From NCBI GenBank assembly GCA_003445095.1, contig DLVS01000782.1, positions 1-14,221 of the forward strand: 14,221 nt of DNA, written 5' to 3'. Both the position numbers and the translations under genes were made by a program. Shown here in pieces: positions 8,901 to 14,221 of the stretch; position 1 is the stretch's first letter, and each line of letters starts with the position of its first letter. A model generated the notes under the pieces. It was not told the DNA's origin and searched no databases. It saw only the letters and a program-made list of their open reading frames with translations. Origin of the DNA: Verrucomicrobiales bacterium (lineage in GTDB: Bacteria; Verrucomicrobiota; Verrucomicrobiia; Limisphaerales; UBA9464).

Positions 8901-9733
8901 AACTGCAACACTTCATCATCGAGCCGCATCACCGTCTCCTGACCGACCTCGAATTCCAGCTTGGTCCGACTCAGTTCTGTTTCGCGCAGTTGAATCTCCT
9001 CCTGCAAGACGTCGAACTGATGGCGCGCTAACTGGGTGTCGAGATGTTGAAGCTCCGTCGCGATGGCCTGGTAACGACGTGCCTTCCCGGCTTGTCGTTG
9101 CAACGATCCGATCTGCCGTTTCACCTCGCGGATGAGGTCATCGACCCGCAGCAGATTTTGCTCGGTGTGTTCGAGTTTTCTCAGCGCTTCCTTCTTCTGC
9201 TGTTTGAACCGAGTGATGCCCGCGGCTTCTTCGAATACCAGTCGTCGATCGTCCGGCTTGCTCGACAGGATTTGGGTGATGTTGCCCTGGGCCATCACCG
9301 AATAACTCGTCTTCCCGACCCCCGTGCCGGCGAAGAGTTGTTGGATGTCGCGGAGCCGGCAGCCGACTTTGTTGATGAAATATTCGGAACCCCCATCACG
9401 GAAAACCCGACGCGTGACCGTGACTTCATTGAAATCCACGGGAACGCCCGATGCCCGTAACTGTTCAGCGTCCACGTCACCCAAGGTCAGACTAACTTCC
9501 GCCATCCCCAACGGCTTCCGGCCGTCTGTTCCATTGAAGATCACGTCGGCCATCTCGCCGCCACGCAATGCCCTGGCCGATTGTTCGCCCAAAACCCAGC
9601 GAATGGCGTCGCTGACATTCGATTTGCCGCAGCCGTTCGGCCCAACGATCGCCGTCATCCCGCGCTGGAAGTTCAGCGTGGTCTTGTCAGCGAACGACTT
9701 GAACCCGAGGGCAGTCAGGTTTTTCAGGTACAT
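5978..9733 (-). CDS. smc: Chromosome segregation/condensation ATPase SMC
   Basis: This is a full-length bacterial SMC of 1251 residues; families are usually about 1150-1200. The ATP-binding N-head has Walker A GPNGCGKSN (31-39) and Q-loop Gln149 in SVMAQGNI. A long Gln/Glu/Arg-rich coiled coil (about 172-505) leads to the hinge (about 515-670, with LGSLADKIRV and GRTLIV) and the returning coil (about 680-1010). The C-head has signature LSGGEQ (1122-1127), Walker B FCVLDE (1146-1151), D-loop PLDESN (1155-1160) and switch His1182. ATM YLKNLTALGFKSF at 9733 is chosen because SMC proteins begin this way; the upstream open frame to 9817 adds 28 residues unlike SMC. SMC dimers with ScpA/ScpB extrude DNA loops and compact the origin region; scpA and scpB are not in the window. 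The hinge carries a loop with Cys613 and Cys616, and an acidic tail (1212-1251) extends past the ATPase fold. Confidence 0.96.
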   Translation of the reverse strand: MYLKNLTALGFKSFADKTTLNFQRGMTAIVGPNGCGKSNVSDAIRWVLGEQSARALRGGEMADVIFNGTDGRKPLGMAEVSLTLGDVDAEQLRASGVPVDFNEVTVTRRVFRDGGSEYFINKVGCRLRDIQQLFAGTGVGKTSYSVMAQGNITQILSSKPDDRRLVFEEAAGITRFKQQKKEALRKLEHTEQNLLRVDDLIREVKRQIGSLQRQAGKARRYQAIATELQHLDTQLARHQFDVLQEEIQLRETELSRTKLEFEVGQETVMRLDDEVLQLRQQLSELEHTISEQQQHGLELKAAADRQEHQIEFNHQRLQELEDQNARAIHDITQSEERQSIAAQELEGVQERLAASQERVQTLRATLQEKQSALTAAERLVAEHQEALRQAQSRAFGAAQQLGRARNEINQLDLQKQGNLVRLEKLQAEQTALAEEGVRLDVRLNEFRAQVETEQLQVQTSRGTLEERQARLRALQQEINAAQVALDALIRQQAEKRSRLNVLEQLDTQHEGFGSGALAVLQHSQYVLGSLADKIRVPAEYVIPIEAALGHHLQLVLTEQPESAAVMLAELTASQKGRASIAALALATAGGPAVAEDPFAATSEENRPIPAVRCVECDAAVRPLIDALLGRTLIVRDLSVAAARFRESGAGFDFVTLSGELLTRQGIFTGGAQGSGKMPASILGRKNQIAELQSELAALAEQVNAASREKGARQSEQTSLQASLEQARTDLRQVEVTIASREGEFRALEGSKRALGQKLETVAYEFQSLTGSEAEGVSKRATLAAQVTEWESNEAQATARVSELTGQLEELRQQREGAAQAVSEARVQLATEEQLLASHGRQRPPLEARIRELIAVITRCRQEMNSFVERRGNFAASIAQSQREIERLTLERETLSTRLAELGTEKRFQEGEIQSREEQLRERRAQVSTLQSRRGQLEVELAQKGMAVEHLRERIQSKYQVSLDEVRSEAIKITFAEEGPAKVQMLSIEEMIAAGLSTDWDAVATQVAALQKRLDDIGPVNLVAIDEYEETEQRHTFLTTQYEDLVKAKQELVEVINKINGETKSMFLETFEKIRDNFRLMFVELFGGGKADIHLVEGEDPLEAGIDIVARPPGKQLQSITLLSGGEQTMTAVALLFSIYQVKPSPFCVLDELDAPLDESNINRFIRVLQRFLQQSQFVVITHNKRTISMADILYGVTMQEQGVSRIVSVKFESAESPAETPLDAEQMLDSPAPASVAADPISEEAEFVLVK

Positions 9734-9945
9734 TGCCCGAATAGTCAAAGACCCCAGGCGCGGCTCCGCAAGGGCAAACCCACAATATCTGGTGGCAAGT
9801 TGTTCACAAAACCACAATCGGTTGGTCCCGCCGCGCTTGGGATCCGGCCACCGAATGCCGCTGGGCAGCTACCGATGTCGAAAATTCCGGTCGACGCGGC
9901 ACAGCACGAGTGATGGGGTCAGTGGTGTTTGTTTCCAGGGATCCA
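9734..9945. other. Intergenic region upstream of smc
   Basis: This 212-bp gap lies between the propeller gene's stop and the smc start, both on the minus strand. It is long enough to hold an independent smc promoter, but I see no convincing -35/-10 pair. A short stem (gtcga 9877-9881 with tcgac 9891-9895) lacks a following T-tract. A lone DnaA-box-like ttgttcaca occurs on the plus strand around 9798-9806 with two mismatches to the strict consensus. No Shine-Dalgarno sequence is visible before the smc ATG. Confidence 0.5.
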
Positions 9946-12795
9946 CTATCGAGAACTCCCTAAACAGTGCACGCGGCCGTCCTCGGTTGGGACTAATATC
10001 TCGGCCTTCCCGTCGTCGTCGAGGTCCGCCAGGATCGGGCTGCCTACTCTTCGGCCGAGATCAAGGCTCCAGAGCACGGTGCCGGCGCCGTTGACTTCCT
10101 TCAGGGCGTACAGCTTTCCGTCGCCGCCTCCCAACAGCACTTCTACCCGGCCATCCCCATCAAGGTCTGCTGAAGCGAAATCTTGGTCGGAGTTTTGGTT
10201 GGTATGGTTCAACGGGCCGATGGGGCCAGGCACCTGGAACGTCCAACGAATCTTTCCGGCTCGATTTCCTGGTCCCGCGTTCTCAACTGGAGGACAGATC
10301 GCGCATTTTTCTAAGGTGGGTTCCGCCGAGAAGGCGCGCAGCAGTCCGTCGGCCTGGGCCGTGACGATCTCTGCCTGGCCATCTCCGTCCAGATCAGCGA
10401 TGCCTCCGTGGTTGCGCGGCGTCGTGTCGCGGCTGAGTCCGTAATGCCAGACGGGGCGGCCTTCCAAATCGGCGACAAAAATTCCAGCGTAAGCGCGGCT
10501 CAAGAAAACGTGCGGTGGACGGCCCCGCACCGGAAGCAGGATTGGGGTCCCGTAGGCCGGCCAGTGTCCTTTCAAGCTTGCGGTGATGTCGCTTGCCTTC
10601 ACGAGGTCCCGATTGTCCCTCACACTGATCACGCCGTAGAAGTTTTCGGAGAGCGTAATTAAGTCTTCTGCTCCGTCGTGATCATAATCATAGACCGCGG
10701 CGGGAGAATGTAAGACGAACTTCATCGTCCGACCCTGCGTGTTGTAAGCGTCGCGTAGCCAGAGTTGTCGCCCGGTCCGCCCTTCATAGGCGGCGACGGT
10801 GTCGCGATCGAATCGGCGCGTGCAGCGGATGACGAACCAGCGACCGTTACCTTCGCCCAGGCTGCCCGATGGACCGAGGGCAAACTGCACCGTGCCTTCG
10901 GGCGGCTTGATCCGACGCTTCACGACGCCCTTTCCATCCACCAACACGACGCTGGCTTCCCCAGCTTCGTCGCGAGTGCAAGCCACGAGTTCATCCACCC
11001 CGTCCCCATCCAGGTCACACAGGCTCGCGGATCCCAGGTGAGTGTAGTAGAGACCGTCGGCGTGGGTGAACGCGGGACTACGTCGGACAAGCGGGCGGCG
11101 ATCCGTCCCATCGGCTGCCAGCGAAAACAGAGTCCCTTCGGCATCGCGGACAATGATTCGCTTCTGACCGTCCAACGACCCCACGAGCGACGGTGGGGCC
11201 ATGTAGGTTCGACGCGTGGGGAGCGTGTAGCGGGCCACTTCTTGCCGGTTTGATCGGGTCACCAGCGTCGGGCCCTCCCAATTCCAGGTGTCGCGGAGTA
11301 GTTGATCCGCAGCGGTCGATTCCAAAGACTTGGTTTCGTCGAGGCGGTGCAGTTTCTCCAGCTTTCCCTGAGGCGCCAGGCGACAGCTCCATCGTTCGCC
11401 ACCGAACTGCAGGACGAATGCCCGGCTACCGACTGTCTCCCGCCGCAACACCGGATTGACCTGCGGTCCAGTCGTCGATCCCAATGCCAATCGGCGTTCG
11501 CTGGCGCCAGCCACAACCTCCGCTACGGCTCCGCTCTCCTGCCATCGATCGTTCAATCGATGACCGTCCCAATTCGCGAGACACAGCTTCGTCCCTTCCT
11601 GCAACACCACTTCCGGAATCCCATCTCCGTCGAGTTCATCCACGGCCAAGATCACGATCCCCGGTTGATCTAGGAGCCGGCTGCCGGTGATCGCGTCAAA
11701 GATCGCTAGCCGCGCCTGCCCGTCGCCGTGCTCGTTCGTAATCAAGGCCAGGATTTCGAGGCGCCCATCATTGTTCAGATCAAGAAATGGATCCGGCAGT
11801 GCTTCACGGATTTGGACCTGCTGCTGATACTGGTTCTCCTCGGGACCTGTCAGGACCTTCCAAGTCCGAGCCGCCTTCGCTCCGTCCCACGAAATCACCT
11901 CCAGCCCAGGAATGTGTGGATTGATCATCAACAGCGACGGGAGGGAGCCTGGCGTCAGGGATAATAAGGCCATCGCCGAAGAATAACTTCGGATGCTTGG
12001 TTCCCACTTTCCGAACGCCTTCTGCCGACCGTTCTTCAGGTCATAGATCCACACCTGTTCGTGGCTGACCATCGCCATCTCGACCTCGCCGTCGCTGTCC
12101 ATGTCGGCGAACAGATTCTGCGCGGAGTAGATCATTCCTTGCACGTCCACTTGGAAGCGAACGCGCGGACGCGACACGCCGTCCTCGAAACTCCACAAGT
12201 AACCGTGCGCGATCGGACCGGTGAGTTCATTATCCTGACCATCCCACCAATAGCAGTATTGCAGGCCACGAACCCCCGACAGAATCCGGGACACCCGGTG
12301 GCGGTAACCGAAAACGTTTCGCCGCCGAGCCAACTCAACCTTTTGCCCAGTGCGACCGTCGATCATCCAGGTGCGCACCTCCGTGCCAGTGTCGTCCTCA
12401 ACTAAGAGTCCGCGCCCGCCATCGTCGGCAAAATCGCGAAGATCGATCAGCTTCGGAGCGGAAAGACCATCGCTCTGCCACAAAAGTTTCCCGCGCAGGT
12501 CCTGGCAAATCAGGCGATCAGCTCTGATCCGCACCAAATCGTCAATACCGTCACCCGTGAGGTCCTCGACGCGGGCGCTCTCGACGTTGGCGAGCGCGCC
12601 GCCCAAATCCACGTGCCATACTTCGCGCGGTGCCTGGGCCAGACTCCCGCGCAAGGGCGAAAAGCCTGAGAGACCGCCGTCGCGTCGGTAGGAAGGCCAA
12701 TCGCCTGGACCAGCCAGCGCCAACGTGGTGAGGCGAACCAGGGCGAGAATACCCAAGAAGGCCAACCTGGCGTCACGAAGAGCTGTGTGATTCAT
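9946..12795 (-). CDS. Secreted FG-GAP/VCBS-repeat beta-propeller protein
   Basis: This 949-residue protein has a likely Sec signal peptide: LAFLGILALVRLTTLALAG, residues 11-29, with cleavage near 28/29. Just after it, DWPSYRRDGG resembles the tryptophan motif that opens PQQ-type propeller proteins of planctomycetes and verrucomicrobia. Nine calcium-binding motifs of the type D-x-D-x-D-G-x-x-E/D follow at residues 78, 231, 339, 387, 594, 703, 801, 877 and 924, for example DLDGDGVDE and DLDGDGQAE. They are separated by short hydrophobic strands such as AEIVTAQ and AEILVPT. This is the integrin-alpha-like FG-GAP/VCBS pattern, forming one or two seven- or eight-bladed propellers. Only four Cys residues occur in the last 350 positions, and no catalytic motif or membrane anchor is visible. 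Such proteins are exported and often bind sugars or other surface ligands; the ligand here is unknown. It is the first of three co-directional minus-strand genes. Confidence 0.85.
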   Translation of the reverse strand: MNHTALRDARLAFLGILALVRLTTLALAGPGDWPSYRRDGGLSGFSPLRGSLAQAPREVWHVDLGGALANVESARVEDLTGDGIDDLVRIRADRLICQDLRGKLLWQSDGLSAPKLIDLRDFADDGGRGLLVEDDTGTEVRTWMIDGRTGQKVELARRRNVFGYRHRVSRILSGVRGLQYCYWWDGQDNELTGPIAHGYLWSFEDGVSRPRVRFQVDVQGMIYSAQNLFADMDSDGEVEMAMVSHEQVWIYDLKNGRQKAFGKWEPSIRSYSSAMALLSLTPGSLPSLLMINPHIPGLEVISWDGAKAARTWKVLTGPEENQYQQQVQIREALPDPFLDLNNDGRLEILALITNEHGDGQARLAIFDAITGSRLLDQPGIVILAVDELDGDGIPEVVLQEGTKLCLANWDGHRLNDRWQESGAVAEVVAGASERRLALGSTTGPQVNPVLRRETVGSRAFVLQFGGERWSCRLAPQGKLEKLHRLDETKSLESTAADQLLRDTWNWEGPTLVTRSNRQEVARYTLPTRRTYMAPPSLVGSLDGQKRIIVRDAEGTLFSLAADGTDRRPLVRRSPAFTHADGLYYTHLGSASLCDLDGDGVDELVACTRDEAGEASVVLVDGKGVVKRRIKPPEGTVQFALGPSGSLGEGNGRWFVIRCTRRFDRDTVAAYEGRTGRQLWLRDAYNTQGRTMKFVLHSPAAVYDYDHDGAEDLITLSENFYGVISVRDNRDLVKASDITASLKGHWPAYGTPILLPVRGRPPHVFLSRAYAGIFVADLEGRPVWHYGLSRDTTPRNHGGIADLDGDGQAEIVTAQADGLLRAFSAEPTLEKCAICPPVENAGPGNRAGKIRWTFQVPGPIGPLNHTNQNSDQDFASADLDGDGRVEVLLGGGDGKLYALKEVNGAGTVLWSLDLGRRVGSPILADLDDDGKAEILVPTEDGRVHCLGSSR

Positions 12796-12852
12796 GCGTG
12801 CGGGTGGCTGGTGCAGATTTCTTGCCGGAAACCTTCATGGTTGAACAGTGGG

Positions 12853-12880
12853 GTTTTACGCCGGAAAAGAATTTCATCAA
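12853..12880 (-). promoter_or_regulatory. Weak candidate sigma-70-type promoter for the propeller gene
   Basis: Reading the minus strand, TTGATG (12880-12875) and TAAAAC (12858-12853) are separated by 16 bases. Each matches four of six consensus positions. Transcription would begin near 12846, leaving a leader of about 50 nt before the ATG at 12795. Matches this weak occur by chance in several hundred bases, so this is only a pointer. Confidence 0.2.
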
Positions 12881-13014
12881 AACCAGACGCCCTATTCCTC
12901 GATCACCCGTTGACGTTCCCGTCTCCGAGCCCATCACATTTTCGGACGAATTGCCTGCGCTCCCGGGAACGCGATGAACTCGCGCAGCGCATCGAACCGT
13001 CGCCTGCAAGACAT

Positions 13015-13088
13015 CCCCTAACATTAAGCGGGCTCTGCAGTTTGCTCTGCACTAGTTCCGATAACAGGAATAGCCCGACCGAAAGGGG
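13015..13088. other. Compact inverted-repeat element with a potential three-way-junction fold
   Basis: Four nested or adjacent pairings can be drawn: cccct (13015-13019) with agggg (13084-13088); cgggct (13029-13034) with agcccg (13072-13077); tgcag (13036-13040) with ctgca (13047-13051); and gttcc (13055-13059) with ggaat (13067-13071), the last with one G-U pair and a 7-base loop. The two small hairpins sit side by side inside the cgggct stem. The direct repeat gctctgca (13032-13039 and 13044-13051) lies within it. It could be a degraded intergenic repeat (REP-like), a small RNA or a leader structure. No second copy exists in this window, so repeat status is untested. Confidence 0.3.
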
Positions 13089-13306
13089 TGAGGCAGAACT
13101 CTTCATTGTTCGCGATCTCCAAGTGCGCGAGGTACACTAAGCGAGGACGGAGGCATACCCAATTCACGGATCGCGCAAACTCGATGCGGGATGGACCACC
13201 GAATCTCCCACCTCCACCAACCTCGTGATGCGTCTCGCCGGCCCTCAGAACCGTTGGTTCCAGATTGTCCTTGATGACGGAATTTGGGAAACATCACCGC
13301 AGCACG

Positions 13307-13930
13307 ATGACAACGAAGGTGAGCCTTTATGTAGTGGCGTTGATTTTGGCGGTGCCCCTTGCTGCCAAGGCCGAGGACGCAGCGCCGGCCGCCAAATCTG
13401 CCAACCAAACTTCGCCGGCGGCGTCAAAACAGGCGGTTCAAGTGCGGCTCTTGGGCAACGACGGAAAACCGACTGAGATCCAAACCACCACCAAGGTCGT
13501 TAAGTCCGATGACGAATGGCAAAAACAGTTAACCCCCGAGCAGTACCGGATTGCCCGCGGCAAGGGAACGGAACGGGCGTTTTGTGGTTTATTCTACGAC
13601 CACAAAAAGGCGGGAGTTTACACCTGCGTTTGTTGCGATCTGCCTTTGTTCGCTTCAACCGCCAAGTTCGATTCGGGCACGGGATGGCCCAGCTTCTTTC
13701 AGCCATTTGCGCGGGAAAATGTCGCCACGCAATTGGACCTCAGCCACGGAATGCGACGCACTGAAATTCTTTGTGCCCGTTGTGACGCGCATCTCGGCCA
13801 TGTGTTTGAAGACGGACCGAAACCCACGGGGCTTCGGTATTGTCTGAATTCGGCATCCCTGGTGTTCCGTCCGCTAAACGAGATCGAGTCGAACAACACA
13901 AAAACGTCAAGTCCGACGAGCGGGAAGTAG
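13307..13930 (+). CDS. msrB: Exported peptide-methionine (R)-S-oxide reductase
   Basis: MsrB reduces the R form of methionine sulfoxide in proteins back to methionine. The 207-residue product starts with a signal peptide ([17 protein letters not shown], about 6-22), followed by an Ala/Lys/Ser-rich linker to about residue 45, so it should act in the periplasm. The catalytic domain spans about 66-190. Structural zinc ligands are Cys107 and Cys110 (CVCC) with Cys156 and Cys159 (CARC). The substrate pocket includes Trp127 in GTGWPSF and His162/His165 in [10 protein letters not shown]. The catalytic Cys179 sits in RYCLNSASL. Cys93 in ERAFCG lies where Xanthomonas-type MsrB carries its resolving cysteine. 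ATG 13307 is chosen because it begins the signal peptide; a TTG at 13265 would bury it. No MsrA domain is fused and no electron-donor gene is visible. A lipoprotein gene follows after 31 nt. Confidence 0.94.
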   Translation: MTTKVSLYVVALILAVPLAAKAEDAAPAAKSANQTSPAASKQAVQVRLLGNDGKPTEIQTTTKVVKSDDEWQKQLTPEQYRIARGKGTERAFCGLFYDHKKAGVYTCVCCDLPLFASTAKFDSGTGWPSFFQPFARENVATQLDLSHGMRRTEILCARCDAHLGHVFEDGPKPTGLRYCLNSASLVFRPLNEIESNNTKTSSPTSGK

Positions 13931-13961
13931 GATCACGTTTGCCGCCGGCAGAGCGCACATT

Positions 13962-14221
13962 ATGTGGAATCCGCGCATCGGGTCGGTTTGTTTGGCGCTG
14001 GCTAGCATGTTGGCCGGATGCGCCCACTCGCCAACAACGTCACCAGTCCTCGCCATCAGTCCGAAGTTGGAGATTCTGGACCAGCAGATCAAAACCCACT
14101 CAAAGAACGCGCAAGCGTATTCCAATCGAGGTTACGTGTTGGCGTTGCTGGGCCAGCAAGAGGCGGCGCGGGCTGATCTCAAGAAAGCCGTGGCACTGAA
14201 CGACAACGGCCCGGTGCACAA
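13962..14221 (+). CDS. TPR-repeat lipoprotein, N-terminal part (runs off the window)
   Basis: From ATG 13962 the frame stays open to the window end (86 codons plus two bases). The N-terminus has Arg5, a hydrophobic stretch and the lipobox LAGC with Cys20, so it should be cleaved by signal peptidase II and lipidated. The mature protein begins AHSPTTSP. Residues 49-82 form a canonical tetratricopeptide repeat: N-A-x-A-Y-x-N-R-G, then L-G-x-x-x-x-A, D-L-K-K-A and a closing Leu. TPRs are protein-protein docking modules; many envelope TPR lipoproteins assist outer-membrane or cell-wall complexes, but nothing here tells which. It lies 31 nt after msrB on the same strand, so the two are probably co-transcribed. 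The number of further TPRs is unknown because the gene is cut. Start and lipobox agree, which makes the N-terminus fairly secure. Confidence 0.85.
   Translation, partial: MWNPRIGSVCLALASMLAGCAHSPTTSPVLAISPKLEILDQQIKTHSKNAQAYSNRGYVLALLGQQEAARADLKKAVALNDNGPVH

Larger units (their letters stand above)
12796..13306. other. 511-bp divergent intergenic region
   Basis: This region separates the minus-strand propeller gene from plus-strand msrB and should contain both promoters. It holds a weak candidate promoter for the propeller gene (12853-12880), a compact foldable stretch (13015-13088), and an open frame from 13141 with protein-like codon use but no recognised product. The remaining open frames in it have no recognisable motif and I do not call them. 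I see no tRNA, riboswitch or terminator that I can name, and no clear -35/-10 pair for msrB. Confidence 0.7.

Noticed and set aside
9798..9806. Single DnaA-box-like 9-mer upstream of smc
   Set aside because: It differs from the strict consensus at two positions. It is alone, with no AT-rich unwinding region and no dnaA/dnaN nearby, so it is not evidence of an origin.
9324..10094. 256-codon open frame on the plus strand across the smc 5' end and the propeller 3' end
   Set aside because: It is antisense to two well-supported genes and crosses their intergenic gap. Composition is Arg/Ser/Pro-rich and no motif is seen.
12773..13024. 83-codon minus-strand frame just upstream of the propeller gene
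   Set aside because: It overlaps the propeller start in another frame, has no recognisable motif, and is Ser/Gly-rich like random GC-rich sequence. A tiny real gene cannot be excluded, but nothing supports it.
13029..13077. tRNA-like fold (6-bp outer stem and a 5-bp/7-base arm next to it)
   Set aside because: At 49 bases it is too short. It lacks an anticodon arm, the GTTCRA T-loop sequence and a 3' CCA, so it is not a tRNA gene.
12787..13140. 117-codon plus-strand frame in the divergent intergenic region
   Set aside because: It overlaps the propeller gene start and has no start signal, domain or coding-like composition. It also reads through the inverted-repeat element.

Overview
The window looks like ordinary chromosomal core sequence from a Gram-negative bacterium with an outer membrane. 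I judge the GC content by eye at about 58-60 %. An LPS-heptose gene tail, an AsmA-like envelope protein, a large calcium-motif (VCBS/FG-GAP) secreted propeller, and starts without usable Shine-Dalgarno sequences together suggest the PVC superphylum. Verrucomicrobiota (Limisphaerales/Pedosphaera-like) is my best guess, but it is an inference from style and gene content, not from a marker gene. I see no mobile element, CRISPR array, tRNA, rRNA, toxin-antitoxin pair or defence island.

Layout. Positions 1-4729 (+ strand) hold the 3' end of an ADP-heptose epimerase gene (hldD), a 1042-residue AsmA-family protein starting 12 nt after it, and a cytoplasmic M20 metallopeptidase. A short convergent gap (4730-4801) separates these from a minus-strand group read from right to left. 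That group is a secreted calcium-motif beta-propeller protein (12795-9946), the chromosome condensation ATPase SMC (9733-5978), and PurK of purine synthesis (5956-4802), which starts 21 nt after the smc stop. A 511-bp divergent intergenic region (12796-13306) follows. It holds a compact foldable element at about 13015-13088 and possibly a decayed reading frame. The + strand then carries an exported methionine sulfoxide reductase B (13307-13930) and the first 86 residues of a TPR lipoprotein that runs off the window edge (from 13962).

How the genes fit together. The left group is mostly envelope building: hldD makes the inner-core heptose donor, and the AsmA-like protein is of the type that moves or places lipids between membranes. 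The central group pairs housekeeping genes (smc, purK) behind an exported propeller gene and may be a chance alignment of co-directional genes. The right group is periplasmic protein repair plus a lipoprotein. I found no convincing undescribed system. The items most worth a second look are the folded intergenic element, the systematic absence of Shine-Dalgarno sites, the nine-motif propeller with a PQQ-propeller-like N-terminus, and the exported MsrB next to a TPR lipoprotein.
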